Shown here piece by piece: positions 36,683 to 45,423 of a stretch of 64,000 bases of DNA. Under the pieces are notes generated by a model, which saw nothing but the letters and a program-made list of their open reading frames with translations, was not told the DNA's origin and searched no databases. Each line of letters starts with the position of its first letter. Positions within the stretch are counted from its first letter, which is position 1. Source of the stretch: Clostridium sp. CAG:914 (GTDB taxonomy: Bacteria > Bacillota_I > Bacilli_A > RF39 > UBA660); NCBI GenBank assembly GCA_000437895.1, contig FR902145.1, positions 1-64,000 on the forward strand, read 5' to 3'. A program made the position numbers and the translations under genes.

Positions 36683-37819
36683 TTAATTTGATGTATCAGT
36701 AGTATTTTTTCTACTAAAATAATATATAAATGTCATAGCAATCGCAAACAAACTAATTAAAGCAATATAAGCTATTTTCATATTAGATGTCTCAGGATTA
36801 CTATATCCTTTAGTAGTCATTGTAAATGGAACATCTGCAGGTTTTCCAACAATTGCAGCAACTCTCTGAGAAATATATTTATCTCCGTTAGAATTCTGCC
36901 TATCATATCCATATACCATACTTTCTTTAACATTTAAACCATTACTTAATGCTTCATAAGTCCTATTAAATTTAATTGTTATATCTCCTTCATCAATTGC
37001 TTTAATAGTTAGATTATTGCCACTAATAGTGCATTCAGCATTATCACTACATTCTGTTATAGTGAAATATTGCAAAACTTTATTAGTATCTTCCAAAGTA
37101 ACAGACTCACCTACTTTAATCTCACCAATCTTATCATTAGCAAATGAAGGAATTCTACCAAAATTTTTTGAAGCATTAATAATACTTTGTTTAGTATCAT
37201 TAACATTAATTGTACTATTCTCATCATAATCAGGTTTTTCACTACATCTATTATGTGAATCAGTACTTGTCTTCAAAAATCTAATATTTGAAATATCATA
37301 TCCACCTTTAATCTCATTATCCATCAAATCATTTTTAATAGTATTAGGACTTTTAAAGAAGCCTGTATCATTCAATGTTTCCCATATTAATTGTTGGGTA
37401 GCTAGATAATACTGATAAGTATCTCTTCCTTTAACACCACTATTATATCCAAAATAATTATATAACATTACTTTGTTAACAGCATCTTTTGCCGCCGCTT
37501 CAGTTAAACCATTATCAGTCAAATATGATAACAAAGTTTGAGCATGATCATCAGTTTCATTGGTATATGTTCCTAATTGAGTACCAAAATCTATACAATA
37601 AGCATTCTTACTATCTACAGTTATATACTTCATAGGACTACATCCAACATTATTTGTAGAATTATTTTCTTTATTATCATATACTTTGTAAAATAAATTA
37701 TTATCAACACTAATATTAGTTTCATTGATTTTAACAACAGCTTTAACAGCACCAACAAATGATATACTTGTAATTAAAGCCATCATCACAAATGCTAATT
37801 TCATTTTTCTTTTTTTCAT
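36683..37819 (-). CDS. Cys-Gln thioester (TED/TQXA) surface adhesin
   Basis: The 378-residue protein has a signal peptide (residues 7-27) and a thioester domain: Cys75 in AYCIDFG and Gln142 in TQQLIWE, the pair that forms an internal thioester in Gram-positive adhesins and can bind covalently to host amines. A beta-rich second domain (about 200-335) contains a Cys-x5-Cys pair. The C-terminus has NPETS (341-345), a hydrophobic helix and YFSRK. This resembles an LPxTG-type sorting signal with a changed motif and a longer tail than usual. No sortase is in the window. It stands alone with its own terminator. Confidence 0.85.
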   Translation of the reverse strand: MKKRKMKLAFVMMALITSISFVGAVKAVVKINETNISVDNNLFYKVYDNKENNSTNNVGCSPMKYITVDSKNAYCIDFGTQLGTYTNETDDHAQTLLSYLTDNGLTEAAAKDAVNKVMLYNYFGYNSGVKGRDTYQYYLATQQLIWETLNDTGFFKSPNTIKNDLMDNEIKGGYDISNIRFLKTSTDSHNRCSEKPDYDENSTINVNDTKQSIINASKNFGRIPSFANDKIGEIKVGESVTLEDTNKVLQYFTITECSDNAECTISGNNLTIKAIDEGDITIKFNRTYEALSNGLNVKESMVYGYDRQNSNGDKYISQRVAAIVGKPADVPFTMTTKGYSNPETSNMKIAYIALISLFAIAMTFIYYFSRKNTTDTSN

Positions 37820-37892
37820 ATCACATCTCCTTATACTTTATAAATAAATTATATTATATGAAACATAATTTTGCAAGTATATTTTACAAATA

Positions 37893-37923
37893 ACAAAAAA
37901 ATAGCCATAAAATATGACTATTT
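37893..37923 (-). terminator. Terminator after rny
   Basis: On the minus strand AAATAGTCATA and TATGGCTATTT form a stem followed by a T run. It overlaps the last codons of rny. Confidence 0.75.
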
Positions 37924-39471
37924 TGCCTCTTCTGTAGCTCTTGTTTCGCGAATTACCGTAACTTTAATTGTACCAGGGTATTGCATTTGAGATTCAATTT
38001 TTTCTTTAATTTCTCTAGCAATTTGATAAGAAGTTAAATCATCTACTTCTTCAGGTTTTACAATAACACGTAATTCTCTTCCAGCCTGTATTGCATATGT
38101 CTTTTCAACGCCCTTAGATTCATTACCAATTTTTTCTAATTGTTCTAATCTTTGAAAATAATTTTCAGAAGAATCATTTCTAGCCCCAGGTCTAGAAGCA
38201 CTAATTGTATCAGCAATGCTAACTATTACAGATATAATATTATCAGGAGCAACATCTCCATGATGAGATGCTATAGCATTTATTACCACTTTATTTTCAT
38301 TGTATTTTTTGGCAATATCCATTCCTATATCTACATGAGAACCTTCCATTTCAAAATCAATAGCTTTACCTATATCATGTAATAGACCAGCCCTCTTAGC
38401 TAAATTAACATTTTCTCCTAATTCAGAAGCTATAAGACCAGAAATATATGCAACTTCCTTAGAATGCTTTAAAGCATTCTGTCCATAACTTGTTCTAAAT
38501 TGTAATTTACCAATAATTTCTAATAATTCAGGATCAATCTTAGATATACCAAGTTCATAAGCAACATTCTTTCCATTTTCTTTAATTTTTTGATTTATTT
38601 CATTGCACATTTTATCATAAACTTCTTCAATTCTACCAGGATGAATTCTTCCATCTTTAATTAAAGTTTCCAAAGTTAACCTAGCAATTTCTCTTCTTAA
38701 AGGATCAAAACTAGATATAACTATAGCTTCAGGAGTATCATCAATTATTAAATCAACTCCAGTAACAGACTCAATAGTTCTAACATTTCTTCCTTCTCTA
38801 CCAATTATTCTACCCTTCATTTCATCATTAGGTAAAGATATAACTGATACAGTTTGTTCATTTGTAACATCTGCAGCATATTTCTGCATACAGTTAACAA
38901 GCAAATCTTTTGCCTTGTTATCAAGATCTAACTTGACCTCTGCCTCTCTATCTTTAATATATGTAGCAATCTCTTTACTCATTTTTTCTTCTACTATCTT
39001 CATAATAGCAACTTTTGCTTGCTCTTTAGAATAGCCACTAATTTTTTCTAACTCTAGAAGCTCATTCTTCTTAATTTCTTCCATTTCTACTTTTATTTCT
39101 TGAATTTCTTCTTGTTTTTTCTGAAGATTGTTTTCTTTTTCATTTAAAGCTATTTCTCTATTTTGAAGAACTTCATCACGTCTATCAATACTACTTTCTC
39201 TCTGAATTAGACGATCTTCTAAAATTTTAACTTCATTTTTTCTTTCTTTTATAGCCTTATCAGCCTCTATTTTTAATTTGTTTATGTCTTCTTTAGTTTC
39301 AATAATAGAGTCTCTCTTATATTTATCAGCTTCTTTTTTTGCTTTTTCAATTATAGAATCAGCTAATTTTTCCTTCTTTTTATTTTTTAAATAATTTATA
39401 ACAAGTATTAAAACAATACCAATTACTAATCCAAGAATAAATAGCAAAATGGAGAACTCATTATCTTTCAT
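37918..39471 (-). CDS. rny: Ribonuclease Y
   Basis: The 517-residue endoribonuclease starts mRNA decay at the membrane. It has an N-terminal helix (about 5-27), a long coiled coil (about 30-190), a KH domain (GRIIGREGRNVRTIESVTGVD, in parts, near residues 215-240) and an HD domain with AGLLHDIGKAIDFE and ASHHGD. The length equals that of the family. It is transcribed away from the thioredoxin-like gene, with promoters for both in the 39472-39669 gap. Confidence 0.97.
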   Translation of the reverse strand: MKDNEFSILLFILGLVIGIVLILVINYLKNKKKEKLADSIIEKAKKEADKYKRDSIIETKEDINKLKIEADKAIKERKNEVKILEDRLIQRESSIDRRDEVLQNREIALNEKENNLQKKQEEIQEIKVEMEEIKKNELLELEKISGYSKEQAKVAIMKIVEEKMSKEIATYIKDREAEVKLDLDNKAKDLLVNCMQKYAADVTNEQTVSVISLPNDEMKGRIIGREGRNVRTIESVTGVDLIIDDTPEAIVISSFDPLRREIARLTLETLIKDGRIHPGRIEEVYDKMCNEINQKIKENGKNVAYELGISKIDPELLEIIGKLQFRTSYGQNALKHSKEVAYISGLIASELGENVNLAKRAGLLHDIGKAIDFEMEGSHVDIGMDIAKKYNENKVVINAIASHHGDVAPDNIISVIVSIADTISASRPGARNDSSENYFQRLEQLEKIGNESKGVEKTYAIQAGRELRVIVKPEEVDDLTSYQIAREIKEKIESQMQYPGTIKVTVIRETRATEEAK

Positions 39472-39617
39472 ACGAACACCTCCATTCTAATAAATTTAAT
39501 ATAGATAATATATAACTATACAATTTAATTTTATATATAAAATAAGATAATGTCAAGGTGTTTTAAAATTTTTAGAGTAAACAAAGATGATTTCTAATAA
39601 GAATTTAAAGTAAATTC

Positions 39618-39646
39618 TAGACATTATTATTAAGTTTTGTTATAAT
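39618..39646 (+). promoter_or_regulatory. Promoter of the 39670-40666 operon
   Basis: TAGACA at 39618, a 17-bp spacer and TATAAT at 39641. Confidence 0.65.
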
Positions 39647-39669
39647 TCATATAGATTGGTAGGTGTACT

Positions 39670-40164
39670 ATGTTAGAAATAAATAAGAAAAAAGATATAC
39701 CCAAAAAGAATTATTTTATATTAGGAATTATATTAATTATATCTTGTATTTTAGTTTACTATATTAATGCTTGGTATTCTTTATACCAATATGAAAAAAG
39801 AGGAAATTCACCAATAACAACATATATGGAAATAATAAATTATAATGAAGTAGAAAACTATATTGAAGAAAATAGTGATGCAATAATTTATATATCTAAA
39901 TCTAATAATTTAAAAATAAGAAAATTTGAAGAAGATAATGAAAAACTATTTAAAAAATTAGAACTTAATTATAATATTTTATACATGGATGCCAAAGATG
40001 TAAATAAAGACTTAAAAATCAAATATAATGTTAATGAATATCCAACAATATTATTTTTTAAAAATAAAAGATTGGTTAATAAATATGTATTAGAATTAGA
40101 TAACATAAACTATAATGATATAAAGAATATAATAGATTATAGTAATGGAGAAAATAATGATTAA
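39670..40164 (+). CDS. Membrane-anchored thioredoxin-fold-like protein without redox cysteines
   Basis: The 164-residue protein has one membrane helix (about 16-36) and an outer domain ending in YNVNEYPTILFFKNKRLV, which resembles the cis-Pro region of thioredoxins. Where the CxxC should be it reads IYISKSNNLKIRKF, so no redox activity is expected. I recall similar small proteins annotated only as DUF families in low-GC bacteria. AGGTG precedes the ATG. Its last codons overlap the trmL start (ATGATTAA), so the two are coupled. Confidence 0.7.
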   Translation: MLEINKKKDIPKKNYFILGIILIISCILVYYINAWYSLYQYEKRGNSPITTYMEIINYNEVENYIEENSDAIIYISKSNNLKIRKFEEDNEKLFKKLELNYNILYMDAKDVNKDLKIKYNVNEYPTILFFKNKRLVNKYVLELDNINYNDIKNIIDYSNGENND

Positions 40165-40666
40165 TATCGTATTATATGAACCAGAAATACCAGAGAATAC
40201 AGGAAATATTATGCGTACTTGTGCTGGTACAAATAGTAAACTTCATTTAATAAGACCTCTCGGATTTAGATTTGATCTTAATCATCTAAAAAGAAGTGGA
40301 GTTAATTATCTTGATAAAGTAAATTATGAATTATATGATGATTATGAAGATTTCTTAAATAAAAACAAAGGAGAATTTTATTATTTTACAAGATATGGAA
40401 ATAAATGCTACAGTGAAGTTGATTATAGCGATACTTCTAAAAACATTTACTTAGTTTTTGGCAAAGAAAGTAGTGGTATTCCTAAAGAAATCCTTAAAAA
40501 AAATATTTCTAATTGCGTAAGAATTCCCATATCTGATAATATTAGATGCCTAAATGTAGCTAATTCTGTATGTATAGGACTATATGAAGTACTAAGACAA
40601 CAGAATTATCCTAACTTATTATTTAAAGATGTTTTTAAAGGAGAAAATTATTTAACTAAGGACTAG
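40157..40666 (+). CDS. trmL: tRNA (cytidine(34)-2'-O)-methyltransferase
   Basis: The 169-residue SPOUT enzyme methylates the 2'-OH of the wobble base in tRNA-Leu. It shows NIVLYEPEIPENTGNIMRTCAGT, LIRPLGF, LVFGKESSGIP and the knot motif NIRCLNVANSVCIGLYE. The ATG at 40157 is preferred because GGAG lies upstream and the product starts at the conserved INIVLYEPEIPENTGN; the ATG at 40145 has no site. It ends in a small hairpin terminator. Confidence 0.92.
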   Translation: MINIVLYEPEIPENTGNIMRTCAGTNSKLHLIRPLGFRFDLNHLKRSGVNYLDKVNYELYDDYEDFLNKNKGEFYYFTRYGNKCYSEVDYSDTSKNIYLVFGKESSGIPKEILKKNISNCVRIPISDNIRCLNVANSVCIGLYEVLRQQNYPNLLFKDVFKGENYLTKD

Positions 40667-40679
40667 AAATAGTCTTTTT
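40658..40679 (+). terminator. Terminator after trmL
   Basis: AAGGACTA and TAGTCTTT form a stem with a 4-base loop (one G-T pair), followed by T residues. It overlaps the stop. Confidence 0.65.
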
Positions 40680-40685
40680 CTATGA

Positions 40686-40714
40686 TTTACATTTTTAATC
40701 ATGTATGATACAAT
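40686..40714 (+). promoter_or_regulatory. Promoter of the DUF951-AbgT-ychF genes
   Basis: TTTACA at 40686, a 17-bp spacer ending in TATGA, and TACAAT at 40709. Confidence 0.65.
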
Positions 40715-40730
40715 TTTAAATGGAGGAGAT

Positions 40731-40913
40731 ATGAAATACGAATTAGGAGATGTTGTTGTTATGAAAAAAGAACATCCGTGTAAAAATAATATGTTTAAGA
40801 TAGTCAGACTTGGAGCTGATATAAAAATAGAATGTATCAAATGTGGAAGATTAATTATGCTACCTAGAGTAGAATTCAATAAAAAAATAAAAAGGGTGAT
40901 TAAAAATGTTTAA
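40731..40913 (+). CDS. DUF951 family protein
   Basis: The 60-residue protein reads YELGDVVVMKKEHPC, WKIVRLGADIKIECIKCGR-like and IMLPRVEF, the pattern of DUF951, a small conserved Firmicutes protein of unknown role (Bacillus YyzM-like). The Cys-x2-Cys pair in ECIKCGR plus one earlier Cys may bind a metal. The ATG at 40731 follows TGGAGGAG; the ATG at 40701 has no site. It is followed at an 8-bp overlap by the AbgT-type transporter and is usually found near ychF, as here. Confidence 0.9.
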   Translation: MKYELGDVVVMKKEHPCKNNMFKIVRLGADIKIECIKCGRLIMLPRVEFNKKIKRVIKNV

Positions 40914-42450
40914 AAAAATAAAAAGTAAAGATGTAAAACTACATCCAGCATTACTATTTCTGATTTTAACTATATTAGTTATGATAATATCTAGTGTTGG
41001 AAGTATTTTACACTTAGAGACTAGTTATTATACCGTAAACACGGCTACAGGTGAATTAGAACCACATATTGTTACAATAAATAACTTATTTAATAGAACA
41101 GGAATACAATACCTAATAAGTAATTTATTAAACAATTTTACAACATTTGCTCCCTTAGGAACATTAATAGTAGGACTTATTGGTGTTGGAGTAGCATATA
41201 ATTCTGGTTTTTTAAATTCCTTTTTCAAAATGATAACTAAAGATAAACCTAAGAAATTATTCACATTTGTTGTTGTATTATTAGGAGTAATATCTTCAAT
41301 GTTCCTAGACACTGCCTATGTTATTTTAATTCCATTATCAGCAATATTATTTATGAATTTAGGTAGACATCCATCAGCGGGCATTTGTGCTGCTTTTGCC
41401 GGAATAACATTTGGTTATGGCGCTAACTTTTTCGTAAATTCATTAGATGCTTCTTTAATAGAATATACAACGTCCGCAACAAAAATACTAGATCAAAATT
41501 ATACAGTGAATTTACATGGTAATATAATATTTATGATCATATCAACATTGCTTATATCTTATTTAGGAATGATTATTACAGAAAAATATATTGTTCCAAA
41601 ATTAGGAAAATATACATTTGATGAAGAAGATCCAGATATAAATAGTTCCTTAACTTCAAAAGAAAGAAAAGGTGTCTTAGTATCATTATTAGCCTTTGCA
41701 TTAGTAGTATTATTACTAATATATTCAATTATTCCAGGATTACCTTTTTCAGGATTACTATTATATTTAAAAGATGCCACTTATGTGGAACAATTATTTG
41801 GAGATAATTCTTATTTCAATCAAGGATCTGTTGCTATATTCTCAGCACTATTAGCCTTTGCAGGACTAATATATGGTATCAGAACAAAAACAATTAAAAA
41901 CAATAGTGATTTAGTAACAGGAATGAGTTACTACTTAAAAGGTTTCTCATCACTATTAGTACTCATCTTTTTTGCAGCACAATTTTGTTTAATTTTTAAA
42001 CAAACAAATATAGGAATATTTATCGTAGCATCGTTAGCTGAGTTTCTAAATAGCATAGAACTTTCCGGAATCATGCTCATTATTGTATGTTTTATAATAA
42101 TATTAATATCTTCAGTTTTTGTCCCAGTAGCAAGCACAAAATGGGCAATATTATCGCCTATAATGGTTCCTATGTTCATGCAAAATACATTTACACCAGA
42201 ATTTGCTACAGCCGTGTTTAGAGCAGCAGATTCATCGATTAAGGGAATAAGTCCATTATTTACATATTTTGTTATTTTAATTGGCTTCATTCAAATTTAT
42301 AATAAGAAGAAAAAAACAATAACAATAACAGATGCCTTATCACTAATGGTTCCATATGCAATTGCTTTTTCTGTCTTATGGTTACTTATTGTAATAGGAT
42401 TCTATATTATAGGATTACCATTAGGAATAAATACAGGGGTTATGCTATAG
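40906..42450 (+). CDS. AbgT family transporter
   Basis: The 514-residue membrane protein has about 12 helices and the family blocks HPALLFLILTILVMIIS, TFAPLGTLIVGLIGVGVA, GYGANFFVNSLDASL and ISPLFTYFVILIGF. AbgT proteins import p-aminobenzoyl-glutamate or export folate-pathway inhibitors by ion coupling, and the substrate here is not known. AAAAGGGTGAT precedes the ATG, inside the end of the DUF951 gene. No aminobenzoyl-glutamate hydrolase gene is adjacent. Confidence 0.9.
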   Translation: MFKKIKSKDVKLHPALLFLILTILVMIISSVGSILHLETSYYTVNTATGELEPHIVTINNLFNRTGIQYLISNLLNNFTTFAPLGTLIVGLIGVGVAYNSGFLNSFFKMITKDKPKKLFTFVVVLLGVISSMFLDTAYVILIPLSAILFMNLGRHPSAGICAAFAGITFGYGANFFVNSLDASLIEYTTSATKILDQNYTVNLHGNIIFMIISTLLISYLGMIITEKYIVPKLGKYTFDEEDPDINSSLTSKERKGVLVSLLAFALVVLLLIYSIIPGLPFSGLLLYLKDATYVEQLFGDNSYFNQGSVAIFSALLAFAGLIYGIRTKTIKNNSDLVTGMSYYLKGFSSLLVLIFFAAQFCLIFKQTNIGIFIVASLAEFLNSIELSGIMLIIVCFIIILISSVFVPVASTKWAILSPIMVPMFMQNTFTPEFATAVFRAADSSIKGISPLFTYFVILIGFIQIYNKKKKTITITDALSLMVPYAIAFSVLWLLIVIGFYIIGLPLGINTGVML

Positions 42451-42465
42451 AAAGAAGGTTATATT

Positions 42466-43563
42466 ATGGGTTTAACAGCAGGTATAGTTGGTTTACCAAA
42501 TGTAGGAAAAAGCACACTATTTAATGCAATAACAAAACAAAACATTTTAGCAGCAAATTATCCTTTTGCCACAATTGATCCTAATGTAGGAATGGTTATT
42601 GTACCAGATGATAGAATTGATAAATTAACAGAAATGTATCATCCATTACGTACTATTCCTACAACATACGAATTTACAGATATTGCTGGTCTAGTAAAAG
42701 GAGCTTCAAATGGAGAAGGACTAGGAAATAAATTTTTATCTCACGTTAGAGAAGTTGATGCCATTGTAGAAGTCGTAAGATGTTTTAATGATAAAGGTAT
42801 AATTAATGTCAACGATTCAGTTGATCCCATTCGTGATATTGAGATTATCAACATAGAATTAATTATGTCTGATTTAGAAATAGTTACAAACAGATTAAAC
42901 AAAATTGGCAAAAAAGCAGAAATGACAAAAGACAAGAAAGAATTAGCAGAAATATCAGCTTTAAATAAACTAAAAAGCAAATTAGAACAAAATATTCCAG
43001 CCAGAAAAATAGACTTAACTCAAGATGAATTATTTGCAATAAGTTCATTTAATCTAATTACCTTAAAGCCTATCATCTACATTTGTAATGTAAGTGAAGA
43101 AGACCTTGTTAATGAGAATAATGAATACTATAGGGAAGTTATTGAGTATGTTAATGGAGAAGGTCCTGTTATAATGATTAGTGCTAAAATAGAAAGCGAA
43201 CTTGCTCAGTTATCAGAAGATGACAGAAAAATATTTTTAAATGATTTAGGAATAAATGAATGTGGATTAGACAAGTTAATAAGAGAGACTTATTCACTAC
43301 TTGGACTTGCCACTTACTTCACAGTAGGCACAGACGAAGTCAAAGCTTGGACCTTTAAAAAAGGAATGAAAGCACCATCTTGTGCCGGATTAATTCATAC
43401 CGATTTTGAAAAGGGATTTATTAGAGCAGAAGTAATGAGCTATGAAGATTTAATTTCCTATGGAAGTGAAATAAAAGTAAGAGAAAGTGGCAAAATGCGA
43501 CTAGAAGGAAAAGAATATATTATGCAAGATGGAGATATCTGTCATTTTAGATTTAATGTATAA
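42466..43563 (+). CDS. ychF: Redox-regulated ATPase YchF (OLA1)
   Basis: The 365-residue protein has GLPNVGKSTLFNAITK (P-loop), DIAGLVKGASNGEGLGNKF (switch II) and a helical insert. The NKxD position reads NVSE, which is typical for YchF and explains its ATP preference. The C-terminal TGS domain has TDEVKAWTFKKG and MQDGDICHFRFNV. It binds ribosomes and takes part in stress responses. A GAAGG site precedes the ATG, 15 bp behind the transporter gene. Confidence 0.97.
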   Translation: MGLTAGIVGLPNVGKSTLFNAITKQNILAANYPFATIDPNVGMVIVPDDRIDKLTEMYHPLRTIPTTYEFTDIAGLVKGASNGEGLGNKFLSHVREVDAIVEVVRCFNDKGIINVNDSVDPIRDIEIINIELIMSDLEIVTNRLNKIGKKAEMTKDKKELAEISALNKLKSKLEQNIPARKIDLTQDELFAISSFNLITLKPIIYICNVSEEDLVNENNEYYREVIEYVNGEGPVIMISAKIESELAQLSEDDRKIFLNDLGINECGLDKLIRETYSLLGLATYFTVGTDEVKAWTFKKGMKAPSCAGLIHTDFEKGFIRAEVMSYEDLISYGSEIKVRESGKMRLEGKEYIMQDGDICHFRFNV

Positions 43564-43581
43564 TCATTAAGTCTTTTTTAA

Positions 43582-43610
43582 TAGATTTTTATTGCTATTT
43601 TTGTTATAAT
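43582..43610 (+). promoter_or_regulatory. Promoter of pepF
   Basis: TAGATT at 43582, a 17-bp spacer and a perfect TATAAT at 43605. AGGAGG follows at 43617. Confidence 0.6.
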
Positions 43611-43627
43611 TATTTTAGGAGGCTATT

Positions 43628-45412
43628 ATGAATAGAGAAAAAATAGAAGAATGTTACAAATGGGATTTAAGTAAAATTTATAGTAGTATTAATAATATAA
43701 GAGAAGATATAAAAAACGTTAGGAACAAACTAACAGAGTTTTCTAAATATAAAGATATTTCTTATGATGAAAATTCTTTATATGAAGTAATTAATCTAAG
43801 CATGGAAGTATCAAGAATAATTTCTAAATTAGAGGTATATGCTAGTTTATTATGTGATGAAGATACTTCAATAAATAAGAATATAGAACTTAAAGAAGAA
43901 ATAAATAATTTAAGTAGTGAAGTTATAAATGCCACTTATTTTATAGAACCAAATATACTTAAAATGAATTATAGTGATATAGAAAAGTTTTATTTAAAAA
44001 ATGAGAAACTAAAAGAATATGAAAGATATTTACAAGAAATGTTTAGATATAAAGAACATACTCTATCAGATATAGAAGAAAAACTACTTGCCAATTTATC
44101 TAAAACATTTGGAAATAATTATGAAACATATGAACTTCTAAAAGACTCGGATATGATATTTCCAAACTTTATGGTAAATAATACCGAATATGAACTTGAT
44201 AATAGCAAATATTGCCTATATATCGAAGACGATAATAGAGAGATTAGAAAAGAAGCATTTAATACAATATATGAAACATTCAAACAATATAAAAATGTTT
44301 ATGCTAATTTAATTACTTCAAATATAAAAGAAGAGGTAGCCACTAGTAAGATAAGAAAATATAAAAGTGCCCTTGAAGAAGCAATGTATAAAGATGAATT
44401 AGATGTTTCCATATATGACAATTTAATATCAGTAATAAATGATAAAATAGGCATACTACATAAGTATTACAAACTAAAAAAAGAAGTCTTAAAAGTAGAT
44501 GAATTACACTTGTATGATGTCTATGCAAACTTAGTATCCACTGATAAGAAAACATATGATTTTGAAAATGCCAAAGAGACAGTTATCAATGCTCTTAGTA
44601 TATTAGGAGATGAATATATAGAAATATTAAAGGAAGGAATAAAAAATAGATGGATAGATGTGTATCCAAATAAAGGAAAAAGAACAGGGGGATATTCTTC
44701 TGGGAGTTATGATACATTCCCATATATATTACTTAATTATCAAAATAAATATGATGATATGTCTACATTAGCCCACGAGTTAGGTCATTCAATGCATAGT
44801 TATTTTACAAGAAAAAATAATCCCTACCAATATGGCAATTATTCTATCTTTGTAGCAGAAGTAGCATCAACTGTAAATGAATTACTTTTAGCCAAGTATG
44901 TAATAAAGAATAGTAATAATAAGAATGAAAAACTATTTATAATAAACAGAATGATGGAATTATTTAGAGCAACAATATATAGACAAACAATGTTTGCAGA
45001 ATTTGAAAGAAAAATATATGATATGATTTCTTCAGATAAACCTGTTAGTGCTGATATACTAAGTGAGGAATATTACAAATTAAATAAAATATACTTTGGT
45101 AATGATGTCTATGTAGATGATTACATTAGATATGAATGGGCAAGAATTCCACATTTCTATTATAACTTTTATGTTTATAAATATGCAACAGGCTTGTCAG
45201 CAGCAAGTTATATAACAGAAGGATTATTAAATGGTAAGATAAAGAAAGAAGATTATATAGCATTTTTAAAATGTGGTGATAGTATGAGTCCTCTCGACTC
45301 ATTAAAACTTACAAAAGTAGACTTATCAAAAAAAGAAGTTATTGAAAGTGCCACTTCAATGTTTGATTCACTAATTGACGAGTTTACTAAACTATATAAT
45401 GAAAAAGTATGA
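43628..45412 (+). CDS. pepF: Oligoendopeptidase F
   Basis: The 594-residue M3B metallopeptidase degrades cytoplasmic oligopeptides. The zinc site is LAHELGHSMHSYF with the third ligand Glu in FVAEVASTVNELLL. RTGGYSSGSYDTFPYILLNY, in parts, and EWARIPHFYYNFYVYKYATG are family blocks. Full length. It starts MNREKIEECYKWDLSKIY after AGGAGG. The next gene begins 11 bp downstream. Confidence 0.96.
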   Translation: MNREKIEECYKWDLSKIYSSINNIREDIKNVRNKLTEFSKYKDISYDENSLYEVINLSMEVSRIISKLEVYASLLCDEDTSINKNIELKEEINNLSSEVINATYFIEPNILKMNYSDIEKFYLKNEKLKEYERYLQEMFRYKEHTLSDIEEKLLANLSKTFGNNYETYELLKDSDMIFPNFMVNNTEYELDNSKYCLYIEDDNREIRKEAFNTIYETFKQYKNVYANLITSNIKEEVATSKIRKYKSALEEAMYKDELDVSIYDNLISVINDKIGILHKYYKLKKEVLKVDELHLYDVYANLVSTDKKTYDFENAKETVINALSILGDEYIEILKEGIKNRWIDVYPNKGKRTGGYSSGSYDTFPYILLNYQNKYDDMSTLAHELGHSMHSYFTRKNNPYQYGNYSIFVAEVASTVNELLLAKYVIKNSNNKNEKLFIINRMMELFRATIYRQTMFAEFERKIYDMISSDKPVSADILSEEYYKLNKIYFGNDVYVDDYIRYEWARIPHFYYNFYVYKYATGLSAASYITEGLLNGKIKKEDYIAFLKCGDSMSPLDSLKLTKVDLSKKEVIESATSMFDSLIDEFTKLYNEKV

Positions 45413-45423
45413 GGTGAATTTTA

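Noticed and set aside
39670..40164. Active thiol-disulphide oxidoreductase
   Set aside because: The thioredoxin-like fold is plausible but there is no CxxC and no cysteine at the active-site place.
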